Assembly: GCF_008692605.1 (NCBI RefSeq)
Contig: NZ_LFCT01000007.1
Location: 62,001 to 126,000 of the forward strand
From: Sphingobium estronivorans
GTDB lineage: Bacteria > Pseudomonadota > Alphaproteobacteria > Sphingomonadales > Sphingomonadaceae
Length of the DNA stretch: 64,000 bases
Direction: 5' to 3'
Part shown: piece after piece, positions 18,372 through 27,348 of the stretch
How the letters are laid out: every line of letters begins with the position of its first letter
Numbering within the stretch: position 1 is the stretch's first letter
Notes under the pieces: generated by a model
Databases searched by the model: none
What the model saw: only the letters and a program-made list of their open reading frames with translations
What the model was told of the DNA's origin: nothing
Program-made: the position numbers and the translations under genes

Positions 18372-19823
18372 ATGCAGGATATATTGGTCGTGGGCGCGGG
18401 AAATGCGGCGCTGTGCGCGGCGATTTCGGCGGCGGAAATGGGCGCGCGCGTTACCGTGCTGGAACGTGCGCCCGAAGAGGCGCGGGGCGGCAATTCGGCC
18501 TTTACGGGAGGATGCTTTCGTACCGTCTATGACGGCGTCGACGACATTCAACGGCTGGTCCCCGACCTGACGCCCGAAGAACGTGCCACGAGCGATTTCG
18601 GCCGTTACGATGCCGGCAAATTCTATGCCGATCTGTGCGAACTGAGTGGCTATCGCGCCGATCCGATCCTGATCGACCTATTGGTCCAGCAAAGCCTGCC
18701 GACGCTGTTGTGGATGCGGGATCGGGGCGTGCGGTTCCTGCCGGCTTATGGGCGGCAATCCTTCAAGGTGGAGGGCCGCAACATCTTCTGGGGCGGCCTG
18801 ACCGTCGAGACGGCGGGCGGCGGACAGGGATTGATGGACGCGCTGTTCCGGCGCGCCGAAGCGCTGGGGATCGAAATCCGCTACGATCACAAGGTGGAGC
18901 GTCTGCTGGGCCACCGGCGGCGGGTCGAAGGCGTGGTCGTCAACGGGGAGGAAAGGAAAGCCGACGCCGTAATCCTGGCCGCTGGCGGCTTCCACGCCAA
19001 TACGGAGCGGCGGGTGCGCTATCTGGGGCAAGGCTGGGACCTCGCCAAGGTGCGGGGATCGCGTTACAATAGCGGCAATGTAATCGACGCGGCCTTCGCC
19101 ATAGGGGCGCGGTCTCACGGCAACTGGTCGGGCTGCCATAGTGTGTTCTTCGACGCCGGGGCGGAAGACTTCGGCAATATCGCGGTCCTCAACCAGCAGA
19201 AAAACTATTTCACTCTGGGAATCGTCGTCAATCGGGACGGACAGCGCTTCTTTGACGAAGGCGCCGATTTTCGGAACTATACCTATTCGAAAATGGGCGG
19301 GGCGATCCTGAAGCAGCCCGGCGGGACAGGCTGGCAGATTTTCGACGCGCAATCGACAGCTATCCTGCCGGACGAATATCGCACGCCCCGCGCCGCCCGG
19401 TTCGAAGCGGCGACGCTGGAGGCGCTGGCCGCGAAACTGGAAGGGATCGACCGGGCCGCATTTCTGCGGACGATCGCGGAATTCAACGGCGCAGTGGACG
19501 AAGCCGTGCCGTTCAATCCTGCGATCAAGGATGGCCGTGGCACCAGGGGACTGGCCATCGAAAAGAGCAATTGGGCGCGGGCGCTGTCCCAGCCGCCCTT
19601 CGTCGCCTATGAGGTGACGTGCGGCATCACCCTGACCTATGGCGGCCTGGCCATTGACGAGGATGCGCGGGTCCAGAATGAGGAAGGCGAACCGATTGCC
19701 GGTCTTTTCGCCGCGGGGGAACTGGTCGGCGGTCTCTATTATGACCGCTATCCGGGCGGCGCGGGCCTGACCAGCGGGGCGGTATTCGGACGCATTGCCG
19801 GTATGAACGCCGCGATGGCCTGA
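18372..19823 (+). CDS. FAD-dependent tricarballylate dehydrogenase-like (TcuA-type) flavoprotein
   Basis: A 483-residue FAD_binding_2 enzyme. The N-terminal FAD motif is VVGAGNAALCAAISAAEMGA, followed by GGNSAFTGG, an ILAAGGFHANTERR block near residue 205, and the C-terminal LFAAGELVGGLYYDRYPGGAGLTSG motif. The unusual GNAALCA fingerprint and the length point to the TcuA subgroup, which oxidises tricarballylate to aconitate; the true substrate here may differ. It is divergent from the TonB receptor and convergent with the LysR gene. Confidence 0.88.
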   Translation: MQDILVVGAGNAALCAAISAAEMGARVTVLERAPEEARGGNSAFTGGCFRTVYDGVDDIQRLVPDLTPEERATSDFGRYDAGKFYADLCELSGYRADPILIDLLVQQSLPTLLWMRDRGVRFLPAYGRQSFKVEGRNIFWGGLTVETAGGGQGLMDALFRRAEALGIEIRYDHKVERLLGHRRRVEGVVVNGEERKADAVILAAGGFHANTERRVRYLGQGWDLAKVRGSRYNSGNVIDAAFAIGARSHGNWSGCHSVFFDAGAEDFGNIAVLNQQKNYFTLGIVVNRDGQRFFDEGADFRNYTYSKMGGAILKQPGGTGWQIFDAQSTAILPDEYRTPRAARFEAATLEALAAKLEGIDRAAFLRTIAEFNGAVDEAVPFNPAIKDGRGTRGLAIEKSNWARALSQPPFVAYEVTCGITLTYGGLAIDEDARVQNEEGEPIAGLFAAGELVGGLYYDRYPGGAGLTSGAVFGRIAGMNAAMA

Positions 19824-19827
19824 GTTC

Positions 19828-20730
19828 CTATTCGCCCATGATGTCGACCAGCGCCTGCCGTAGCCAGGCAAGCGCGATGTCCTTCGACTGATCGGGCCGC
19901 CACGTGGCCGAAATGTCGATTTCCGGTGTGGGAAGGGGAGGCTCGATCCATTTGAGCTTCCATTCCCCCTGCAAGGTCACGGCAAGCCGCTTGGGCAGGA
20001 TCGCCACGGCATCGCTGCCTGCGACGATCCGCGCGAAGATCAGATAATTGCCCATGGTCAGCCGGAGGTGCTGGGTCTTGCCCAGTTCGTCCCACAGCAT
20101 CGTTTCATGGTTGAACGACACGCGGGGCAACGCTGAATAGCCGACATGGCGCAGCGCCAGAAATTCATCGCCCGACATGCCCGGATAGAGCGCGTCATTA
20201 TCCTCCGCGCCGATGCAGACATAGGTGTCGCGGTACAGAAAATCCCGCTCCATCCCCGACACGCGCAGCGCGTTGGACGGGAAGATGAACAGGTCGATGT
20301 CCGGCCGGGCCGAGCGGTTGAGAAATTGCGGCCTGATCTCGACAAAGTCGAAGGACAGTTGCGGCGCCTCACTGGCCGCGCGCATGAGCAGCGGACCACC
20401 CACCAGAGCCGCGACATAATCCGCCGTCGCGATGACCAGCCGCCGCTCGACCGTATCGATCCGGCCGCGAGATTTGGTGATGACGGCGCGCACGCCGTTC
20501 AACAATTGGGAAACGTCCGGCATGATCTGCTCGGCCAGCGGCGTCGGCACCATTTCGCTGCCCGACCATGTGAACAATTCATCGTCCAGCGCAAGCCGCA
20601 GCCGGTTGAGCGCCGCGCTGACCGTGGATTGCGCAAGATTCAGCGTGCGTGCGGCGTTGGATACATTGCGGTTGGTCCAGATCGCTTCCATCGTCACCAG
20701 CAGGTTGACGTCGAAATCCCTCAATTGCAT
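19828..20730 (-). CDS. LysR-family transcriptional regulator
   Basis: A 300-residue LysR regulator from the ATG at 20730. The winged HTH is at residues 1-65 and includes SNAARTLNLAQSTVSAALNRLR. A periplasmic-binding-like effector domain follows; its sequence is closest in character to the NodD/NahR group of activators that respond to aromatic inducers. The gene is divergent from the eight-gene meta-cleavage operon starting at 20854 and so is its likely activator. A longer upstream open frame runs antisense through the dioxygenase gene and is rejected. Confidence 0.9.
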   Translation of the reverse strand: MQLRDFDVNLLVTMEAIWTNRNVSNAARTLNLAQSTVSAALNRLRLALDDELFTWSGSEMVPTPLAEQIMPDVSQLLNGVRAVITKSRGRIDTVERRLVIATADYVAALVGGPLLMRAASEAPQLSFDFVEIRPQFLNRSARPDIDLFIFPSNALRVSGMERDFLYRDTYVCIGAEDNDALYPGMSGDEFLALRHVGYSALPRVSFNHETMLWDELGKTQHLRLTMGNYLIFARIVAGSDAVAILPKRLAVTLQGEWKLKWIEPPLPTPEIDISATWRPDQSKDIALAWLRQALVDIMGE

Positions 20731-20758
20731 CGTTTCCACCTGCCCATCGTCAATCGCA

Positions 20759-20769
20759 ATAGTGACTAT
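20759..20769. promoter_or_regulatory. Candidate LysR box between lysR and the dioxygenase operon
   Basis: ATAG-TGA-CTAT, an 11-base inverted repeat, lies 29 bases upstream of the lysR start and about 85 bases upstream of the dioxygenase start. Its size and spacing fit the T-N11-A style of LysR sites (ATAG..CTAT arms). Regulation is inferred from position. Confidence 0.4.
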
Positions 20770-20853
20770 CCAAATATATCGTTTCAGGCAATAGGGAGCC
20801 GGCGTTATCCCTGATCCCACACAGCGCGACTCAAGCGTGAATGGGAGAGAATA

Positions 20854-21753
20854 ATGGCTGAGTTGCAGAACCTCGCCTACGTCGTGTTCGCGGTGAGCGA
20901 TCTTCCAGCCTGGCGGGCCTATGCGACGGATATTGTCGGCCTGGGCGTCGCCGATCTGGGCGATGGGCGACTGGGCCTGCGCATGGACGAGCATCCGTGG
21001 CGGATCCTGGTGGAAACGGGCGCGGATGACGACATGACCCATGCCGGCTGGGACCTCGGCTCCCAGAATGCGTTGGACGATTATATCGTCGGGCTGCGGG
21101 CGAAGGGCGCCGATGTCAGGGAGGAAAGCGCCGCCTGCGCCGCCGGGCGATGCGTGACCCGTCTCTACAGGCTGACCGATCCCAATGGGATCTGCCACGA
21201 ATTCTTCGCCGGACGCACGGACCTTGCCGACGATGGCGGCGATCTTTCGCCCATCCTGCGCGGTCCCGGTTTCATCACCGGCGACCTTGGCATCGGCCAT
21301 ATCCTGCCGGTGTCGAAGGATTATGAACAAGGCGTGCGCTGGTATCAGGATGTGCTGGGCCTGCGCTACAGCGACCGTATCCGGCAAGAGATTGCGCCGG
21401 GCGTGTTCGCGGACGCGACCTTCTTTCACAGCGCGAGCGGACGCCATCATTCGCTGGCAACCGGCAGCTTCCCTTCGCCCAAGCGGCTCAACCACCTGAT
21501 GCTCGAATATCGCGACATGAACGATGTCGGGCTGGCGTGCGATCGGGCGAAGAAGGCGAAAATTCCGATCGTGCTGGAACTGGGCCATCATCCCAACGAC
21601 CAGATGTTCAGCTTCTACATGCGGACGCCTTCGGGCTTCGGGCTGGAACTGGGCCATGGCGGGCTGGTGATCGATGACGCGACCTGGGAACCCCAACTTT
21701 ACGACGTCATGTCGGATTGGGGACACGCTCGCAACATGAACATGGTCGACTGA
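20854..21753 (+). CDS. Extradiol (meta-cleavage) catechol dioxygenase, type I, VOC superfamily
   Basis: A 299-residue two-domain vicinal oxygen chelate enzyme of the BphC/HsaC type that opens a catechol ring next to the two hydroxyls. The C-terminal domain holds the Fe(II) ligands His149 (GIGHIL), His214 (RLNHLMLE) and Glu265 (GFGLELG), with the catalytic His pair in GRHHS near residue 198 and the HHPNDQMFSFYM motif near residue 245. It is the first gene of the operon running to 28085 and is followed after 26 bases by the ring-fission-product hydrolase. The exact catechol is unknown. Confidence 0.92.
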   Translation: MAELQNLAYVVFAVSDLPAWRAYATDIVGLGVADLGDGRLGLRMDEHPWRILVETGADDDMTHAGWDLGSQNALDDYIVGLRAKGADVREESAACAAGRCVTRLYRLTDPNGICHEFFAGRTDLADDGGDLSPILRGPGFITGDLGIGHILPVSKDYEQGVRWYQDVLGLRYSDRIRQEIAPGVFADATFFHSASGRHHSLATGSFPSPKRLNHLMLEYRDMNDVGLACDRAKKAKIPIVLELGHHPNDQMFSFYMRTPSGFGLELGHGGLVIDDATWEPQLYDVMSDWGHARNMNMVD

Positions 21754-21779
21754 AGTCGACGGGAAAACGGGAGAAATCT

Positions 21780-22667
21780 ATGTCAATCTGGCTCGACTTT
21801 CTGGGTGCGGAAATCCGTTATGTCGAAACTCCCAGCTTCGGCCGCGTGCGTATTGCCGAAGCGGGCAGGCGAAATGCCGAAGCGCTGTTCCTGATGCACG
21901 GCATCGGCGGACATATTGAAGCCTATTCCAAGAATATCGTACCGCTCGGCGAACATTTCCATGTCATCGCCTTCGACTTTGTCGGTCATGGCCTTTCGGA
22001 AAAAAAGACTGATATCGAATATCCCGCGTCTATCTATGCCGATCAGCTCAAGGAGCTGATGGATGTCCTTGGCATAGAGAAGGCGCATATTTCCGGGGAA
22101 TCGCTGGGCGGTCTGGTGACGGGCCTGTTCGCGGTCAAATATCCCGAACGTTGCCTGCGCCTCATCCTCAACACCGCCGGGGGCATTCCCATCATCACCG
22201 ACAAGGGGCGGCAGGATCTGGTCGATCTGGCGACCCTGACCGAGAAGAATTATGGCAAGCCGCCCAGCTATGACAGCATCAAGGGCCGGATGCAGTGGCT
22301 GATTTACGAGGGCAATTGGGGTCTTTTGACCGACGAACTCATCAATTCGCGTCTGGCCATCTATTCGCGCCCCGATTTTCAGAAGTGTGCCCCGCTGGTC
22401 TTCGCTCGCCTCAGCCAGGCCAAGGAAGGCGGCGGCAAATCCATGCCCGACATGATGGAGCTGGAAAAGATCGAGCAGGAAGCACTGCTGCTCTGGACCA
22501 CGCATAATCCGATCCATGACGTGCCCGCTGCGGAGGCCGCGCTGCCCCGGCTCAAGCATGGCAAGCTCTATGTCATGCAGAAGGAATGCGGGCACTGGCC
22601 GCAATATGAAAGCCCCGAGGAATTCGACGCGGTGGTGGTGAAATATCTGACCACCGGGGAAGTGTAA
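21780..22667 (+). CDS. Alpha/beta hydrolase, meta-cleavage product hydrolase type
   Basis: A 295-residue alpha/beta hydrolase of the BphD/HsaD kind, which cleaves the C-C bond of the meta-cleavage product to give a 2-hydroxydienoate and an acid. The oxyanion region is LFLMHGIGGHIEAY, the nucleophile Ser108 is in SGESLGGLV, and the catalytic His is in ECGHWPQYE near residue 278. The ATG at 21780 is chosen because the longer frame overlaps the dioxygenase. Its product would feed the hydratase encoded at 9392. Confidence 0.88.
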   Translation: MSIWLDFLGAEIRYVETPSFGRVRIAEAGRRNAEALFLMHGIGGHIEAYSKNIVPLGEHFHVIAFDFVGHGLSEKKTDIEYPASIYADQLKELMDVLGIEKAHISGESLGGLVTGLFAVKYPERCLRLILNTAGGIPIITDKGRQDLVDLATLTEKNYGKPPSYDSIKGRMQWLIYEGNWGLLTDELINSRLAIYSRPDFQKCAPLVFARLSQAKEGGGKSMPDMMELEKIEQEALLLWTTHNPIHDVPAAEAALPRLKHGKLYVMQKECGHWPQYESPEEFDAVVVKYLTTGEV

Positions 22668-22670
22668 GCC

Positions 22671-23216
22671 ATGTCCGCCGCCGCCGCTCTTTCCATGCCG
22701 TCTCCGGCATCCGTCACGCATAAGCCCGACCTGTTCAGGCAGGGCATGCGCCGACTGGCCGGGGCGTGCACCATCATCACTTCGGTCGCGCCGGGTCAGG
22801 GGCGAAAGGGTTGGGCCGGGCTGACCGCCACGGCGGTGGCGTCGGTCACGGCGGAGCCCGCGCGGTTGCTGGTCTGCGTCAACCGTTCGACCTGGGCGCA
22901 CGGTATCATCGGACAGTCCCGCATATTGGGCGTGAATGTGCTGGACGACGATGCGCTGCCGCTGGCCCAGCGGTTCGCCGGCGGCGTGAAGCCGGAGGAG
23001 AAATTCGACCAGGGCGGTTGGCTGACCGCGACGACGGGCGCGCCGCTGCTGTCGAGCGCGCTCGTCAGCTTCGACTGTCTCGTCAGTGAGGTCATCGAGG
23101 CGAGCACGCACGACATCTTCATCTGCGACGTTCTGGGCGTGCTCCTGCGCGAACCCGGCGGCGATCCGCTGATCTATTTCGACGGTGCGTTCCTGTGCGA
23201 ACGCCAGACCCAATAA
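22671..23216 (+). CDS. Flavin reductase component (HsaB/NtaB-like)
   Basis: A 181-residue flavin reductase-like domain protein that supplies reduced FMN or FAD to a partner monooxygenase. It contains the typical RRLAGACTIITS start, the GLTATAVASVTAEPARLLVCVN block near residue 50 and an ILGVNVL segment. It lies between the hydrolase and the acyl-CoA dehydrogenase-like oxygenase with gaps of 3 and 26 bases. The adjacency matches the two-component system HsaAB of cholesterol degraders. Confidence 0.88.
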   Translation: MSAAAALSMPSPASVTHKPDLFRQGMRRLAGACTIITSVAPGQGRKGWAGLTATAVASVTAEPARLLVCVNRSTWAHGIIGQSRILGVNVLDDDALPLAQRFAGGVKPEEKFDQGGWLTATTGAPLLSSALVSFDCLVSEVIEASTHDIFICDVLGVLLREPGGDPLIYFDGAFLCERQTQ

Positions 23217-23242
23217 ACCCGGATTTGATAGGAGAGCCGGTC

Positions 23243-24445
23243 ATGCAAACTGCCATCCTTGCGCAGAATGTCAGCGAAATCCCGACCAGCGAGGAACTGG
23301 TTGCCCGCGCCAAGGCCATGGTGCCGGGATTGCGCGCGCGTGCCGATGCAATCGAAGCGGCGCGCAGCGTCCCCCATGATGTCATCGCCATGTTCCGCGA
23401 GGCGGGCTTCTTCCGTATCCTCCAGCCGAAAAAATATGGCGGCTGGGAAATGAACCCCGTCGTGTTCATGCGGGTGCTGAACGAACTGGGCCGGGGCTGC
23501 TGCGCCAGCGCCTGGAACATGATGATCCTGGGCGTCCACAATTGGGAATTCGGCGTGATGGACGAACGCGCCGCGCAGGACGTGTGGGGCGAGAATGACG
23601 AGACGATCATCGCGTCCTCCTACCCGCCGATGGGGGAACTGACCCGCGTCGAGGGCGGCTGGCGGCTGAAGGGGCGCTGGCCGACGTCGAGCGGCAGCGA
23701 CCATGGCGAATGGGCCTTTATCGGCGCGCTGGAACGCAATGAGAAGGGTATTCCCGTCGACCGTTACGCGCTGCTGGTGAAGCGCGAGGATTATGAGATC
23801 ATCGACGACTGGCACACTTTCGGTCTGGCCGGAACGGGGTCCAAGAGCCTGTTGATCAAGAACGCCTTCATCCCCGATCACCGGGCGCATTCGATGATCG
23901 ACTATAAGATGGACGATCGCCCCACCAACTATCTCTTCCCCTTCGCGATGATCTTCTATTCGTCTGTATCCTCGGTGATACTGGGCTTTGCGCAGGGGGC
24001 GATCGACGTCTTCATCGAACAGATGCAGGTGCGGCAGGATAATGGCACGGGCGCGGCCACGCGGCTCAACCCCTATGTCAAGGATCGGCTCGCCAATGCG
24101 GTGGCGAAGGTCCGCGCATCCCGCGCGCGGATGGAGCAGATGATGGCGCATTGCACGCAGATCGTCGAACGGCGCGAACTGGTCACGACGGACGACCGCA
24201 TCCATTACATGCTCGACATGGCGCGGATCGGCCGGGAATGCGAAGAGGCCGTGCTGACCATCTACAAATGCACGGGCGCGCGCGGCGTATACAAGTCCAA
24301 CCCGATCCAGCGCTATCTGCGCGACACGCTGGTCGGCGCCAACCACATCACCCAGGACGCGGACAATAATGCCGGAGCACTGGGGGCCTATCTGCTGAGC
24401 GGCGAATTGCCCCCGCTGCTCTACGAAAAGCCGAAGCTGGGCTGA
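23243..24445 (+). CDS. Flavin-dependent monooxygenase, acyl-CoA dehydrogenase fold (HsaA-like)
   Basis: A 400-residue oxygenase with the acyl-CoA dehydrogenase fold, the group of HsaA and p-hydroxyphenylacetate hydroxylase C2. It uses reduced flavin from its partner to ortho-hydroxylate a phenol to a catechol. N-terminal helices cover residues 1-110, the beta domain includes KGRWPTSSGSDHGEWAF, and the Acyl-CoA_dh_2-type C-terminal helices end with RYLRDTLVGANHITQDAD. The start is ATG at 23243 with TAGGAGAG upstream. The neighbours make a phenol the likely substrate. Confidence 0.85.
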   Translation: MQTAILAQNVSEIPTSEELVARAKAMVPGLRARADAIEAARSVPHDVIAMFREAGFFRILQPKKYGGWEMNPVVFMRVLNELGRGCCASAWNMMILGVHNWEFGVMDERAAQDVWGENDETIIASSYPPMGELTRVEGGWRLKGRWPTSSGSDHGEWAFIGALERNEKGIPVDRYALLVKREDYEIIDDWHTFGLAGTGSKSLLIKNAFIPDHRAHSMIDYKMDDRPTNYLFPFAMIFYSSVSSVILGFAQGAIDVFIEQMQVRQDNGTGAATRLNPYVKDRLANAVAKVRASRARMEQMMAHCTQIVERRELVTTDDRIHYMLDMARIGRECEEAVLTIYKCTGARGVYKSNPIQRYLRDTLVGANHITQDADNNAGALGAYLLSGELPPLLYEKPKLG

Positions 24446-24449
24446 TCCC

Positions 24450-25250
24450 ATGGGCATGCGCATCTGGCACCAGAGCTTTACGGTCCTCAGCGATCTTGCA
24501 GCCTATGACGAGGCGCTGAGGGACCATTTCCGCCGCGTGGCGAGGCCGGATACGGTGGTCGACATGCACGGGATGCGGGCAGGGACCTATCGCACCGACT
24601 ATCCGGGCGACGACATCAAGCATGTCGGTTTCCAGTTCCTGCACAGCATCCAGTTCCTGCAAGGCGCGTTGCAGGCCGAGCGACAGGGCTATGACGCCTA
24701 TGCGCTCAGCACCTTGCCCGAGCCGGGGTTGCGGGAAATCCGGGCGCTGGTGGATATTCCAGTGGTCGGTTACGGCGAATGCGCGGCGCGGGCGGCGGTG
24801 GATGACGGACGCAAATTCGGGGCGCTGGTGTTCATCCCGGAACTGGCGGAACTGTATCGTGACAATGTCCGCCGCCACGGCATAGGCTGCCGCTTGGTCG
24901 GGGCTTGCGATGTGGGGTTCCGCTTCACCGATGTGCTGGCCGGTTTCTCCAGCCCCGGCCCGTTGATCGACCGTTTTCGGGAGGCGGCGCGCGGCCTGAT
25001 CGCGAAGGGGGCGGAAGCGATCGTCCCGGGTGAAGCGCCGCTTACCGTGCTGCTGGCGATGAATGGCGTGGTGGAGGTGGATGGCGTGCCGGTCATCGAT
25101 TCGCTGGGGGCATGGGTCCGTGCGGCGGAATCGGCGGTCGACGCCCGGCGGTCCGGCGAGGGGAACCATGGCTCCGGCTATTTCGGTGCGATCCCCGATC
25201 CGGCGCGGCGTGACGAAATTCTCGATTTCTATGGATTGAACCCGGCATGA
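24450..25250 (+). CDS. Aspartate/glutamate/hydantoin racemase-fold protein lacking catalytic cysteines
   Basis: A 266-residue protein with the two-domain layout of hydantoin and Asp/Glu racemases and maleate isomerases. In active members each lobe gives one cysteine, at A-C-x-x-x-P-G and at L-G-C-A-x. Here the first motif reads YALSTLPEPGL and the second IVPGEAPLTVL, so both cysteines are replaced. Either the chemistry differs or the protein is not an enzyme of this type. It overlaps the next flavoprotein start as ATGA and is tightly kept in the operon. Confidence 0.75.
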   Translation: MGMRIWHQSFTVLSDLAAYDEALRDHFRRVARPDTVVDMHGMRAGTYRTDYPGDDIKHVGFQFLHSIQFLQGALQAERQGYDAYALSTLPEPGLREIRALVDIPVVGYGECAARAAVDDGRKFGALVFIPELAELYRDNVRRHGIGCRLVGACDVGFRFTDVLAGFSSPGPLIDRFREAARGLIAKGAEAIVPGEAPLTVLLAMNGVVEVDGVPVIDSLGAWVRAAESAVDARRSGEGNHGSGYFGAIPDPARRDEILDFYGLNPA

Positions 25251-26596
25251 GCGATGTGATTGTCATCGGCGGCGGTGCGGCGGGATGGGCGGCGGCCTTG
25301 TCCGCCGTGCAGGGCGGGCTGGAAGTGGTGCTGCTGGAAAAACTGGCTGAATCCGGTGGTTCCTCGGCCATGAGCGGCGGTTGTCTGGCCTTCGCCGGAA
25401 CCGAATTGCAGACGGACCAGGGCGTGGCGGACAGTCCCGACCGGCTGTACGCCGATCTGCGCGAAGTGGGGCAGGAGGTGAACGACCCTGCGCTGGTTCG
25501 GGCCTATTGCGATGCGCAACTGGCCAGCTGCGACTGGCTGAAAGCGGCGGGCGTGCAGTTCAGTCCGGTCATTGAAACCGCGGCGGGCCAGTCCGTGCCC
25601 CGCGTGCATACGGTCGATCCGGCGGATATGGTGCGTGCGCTCAAGGCGGCGGCGGAGGCAAGCGGACGTGTCGTCTATCGCCCGAACACGGCCGCGCAAG
25701 CGTTGGAACAGGATGCTTCGGGTCGGGTCAGAGGCGTTCGGTTGACGGATGGAGAAAGGCTGGAAGCGCGCAGGGGGGTGATTATCGCCAGCGGCGGTTT
25801 TGCCAAGAATCCGGACATGCTCACCCGCTATGCGCCGCATTATGCGCCCGCCGTGTTCGTTGCGGGCGCCGGGTCGCAGGGCGATGGTTTGCGCATGGCG
25901 CAGGCGCTGGGCGCCGATCTGCGCGACATGGATTATGTGAAGGGCACTTTCGGAAAGCACCCCACCGACGAAACCAACGACCATAGCCTGCAAGCGGTGT
26001 ATAAGGGCGCGATCGCCGTCAATCAGGACGGGCAGCGCTTCGTCGACGAAAGCATTTCCTACAAGCTGCTGGGCGATGCGGTGATGGCGCAGCCCTGGCA
26101 CTGCGCCTATCAGATTCTGGATCAGGCGATCTTCGACACCGGCGACGACCGCGTGCGCATCCTCGATTTCGGGCGGCGGCTGGAGGAGGGGCTGTTCTAT
26201 GTCGGCGATACGCTGGCGGAGCTTGCCGCACAGGTCGAGATCGACGCCGATGTGCTTCAGGCCACGGTGGACCGCTATAATGGCTATGTCGATGCCGGGC
26301 ACGATGCCGAATTCGGGCGGACGCATCTGGTTCATCGGCATGGCGCTCTCAGGAAGATCGAAACCGCTCCCTTCTACGCCTATCCGTCGACGGCGGTGGT
26401 ATTCGGCACCTATTGCGGGCTGAGGATCGATCCGCAGGCGCGGGTCTTGCGGGCGGACGGCAGCTGGCTCGAAGGCCTCTACGCCGCCGGGGAAGCTACG
26501 GGAGGATTTCACGGCGCAGCCTATATGACCGGCTCGGCTCTGGGCAAGGCGGTGGTGTTCGGTCGTCTCGCCGGACAGGCGGTGGCGGCGTCATGA
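25247..26596 (+). CDS. FAD-dependent dehydrogenase (KstD/flavocytochrome c family)
   Basis: A 449-residue FAD_binding_2 enzyme. The FAD motif is VIGGGAAGWAAALSAVQGG at residues 5-23; GGSSAMSGG, an IIASGGFAKNPDML block near residue 180 and the C-terminal LYAAGEATGGFHG motif follow. These enzymes catalyse alpha,beta-desaturation or the reverse reduction. It is directly coupled to ETF genes (ATGA overlaps on both sides), which suggests that electrons leave through the ETF pair rather than directly to oxygen or a quinone. Third such enzyme of the cluster. Confidence 0.86.
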   Translation: MSDVIVIGGGAAGWAAALSAVQGGLEVVLLEKLAESGGSSAMSGGCLAFAGTELQTDQGVADSPDRLYADLREVGQEVNDPALVRAYCDAQLASCDWLKAAGVQFSPVIETAAGQSVPRVHTVDPADMVRALKAAAEASGRVVYRPNTAAQALEQDASGRVRGVRLTDGERLEARRGVIIASGGFAKNPDMLTRYAPHYAPAVFVAGAGSQGDGLRMAQALGADLRDMDYVKGTFGKHPTDETNDHSLQAVYKGAIAVNQDGQRFVDESISYKLLGDAVMAQPWHCAYQILDQAIFDTGDDRVRILDFGRRLEEGLFYVGDTLAELAAQVEIDADVLQATVDRYNGYVDAGHDAEFGRTHLVHRHGALRKIETAPFYAYPSTAVVFGTYCGLRIDPQARVLRADGSWLEGLYAAGEATGGFHGAAYMTGSALGKAVVFGRLAGQAVAAS

Positions 26597-27348
26597 AGGT
26601 CATGGTCCTGATCGCGGGCGTGCTCGATCCGAAATGGCCAGTAGCGCCAGCGGATGGCGGTTTGCCTGAACGAAGCGGCGACAGGCTGCTGCTCAGCCCT
26701 TTCGACGAGGCGGCGCTGGAGATTGCGCTCAAGATCCGGGACGCCACGCCGGATACGGATATTCATGCCGTGGTTGCGGGCGGGGCCGAAGCGGAAAAAC
26801 TGGCGCGGGGAGTCTGCGCTCTCAATATCCCGCATGTTGCGACCCTTGCCCTGCCATCGGCCTGGGATCAGGCGTCCGTGGCCGGGGTATTGGCGAAAGC
26901 GGCGGAAGATGCCGATCTCGTGCTGATCGGGCGGGAATTTGGGGATTGCGACGATGGCCTGGTGCCGCCGATGCTGGCGGGCATTCTGGGACGGAGCTTC
27001 TTCGGCCGGGCGCAGGCGGTGGACGCAAGCGCCGGACTGCGGCTGATGCGGGAGGCTGCCCTGGATGAAGAATGGCTGTCGGTGGGCGGCGGCCTGGTGG
27101 TGAGCGTGACCAACGATCGCCGAAATCGCCTGCGCAAGCCGCTGATGAAGAATGTCATGCTGGCCCGGCAAGCACGGATCGACGCGATCGAAAATACCGG
27201 GCCGATCATGGCCGCCGATGGACTGTTGCTTGCCCGCGGCTTTGAACTGGCGGGGACGCGGATGACGACCGACTGTCGGATGATCGGGGGCGATGTGCAG
27301 GAACAGGCCCGCGCCCTGGCCGCCATTCTATGTGGTGAGCGGATATGA
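26593..27348 (+). CDS. etfB: Electron transfer flavoprotein beta subunit
   Basis: A 251-residue ETF beta (FixA type), which binds AMP/FAD and together with ETF alpha carries electrons from flavin dehydrogenases to ETF-quinone oxidoreductase. It contains the LSPFDEAALEIALKIRD block near residue 36 and the DLVLIGREFGDCDDGLVPPMLA segment near residue 115. The recognition loop region is less conserved than in housekeeping ETF, which suggests a dedicated dehydrogenase partner. It overlaps both neighbours by four bases. Confidence 0.8.
   Translation: MKVMVLIAGVLDPKWPVAPADGGLPERSGDRLLLSPFDEAALEIALKIRDATPDTDIHAVVAGGAEAEKLARGVCALNIPHVATLALPSAWDQASVAGVLAKAAEDADLVLIGREFGDCDDGLVPPMLAGILGRSFFGRAQAVDASAGLRLMREAALDEEWLSVGGGLVVSVTNDRRNRLRKPLMKNVMLARQARIDAIENTGPIMAADGLLLARGFELAGTRMTTDCRMIGGDVQEQARALAAILCGERI

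Noticed and set aside
20731-21726. N-terminal extension of the LysR gene by about 330 codons
   Set aside because: It is antisense to the extradiol dioxygenase; a LysR HTH begins directly at the ATG at 20730.
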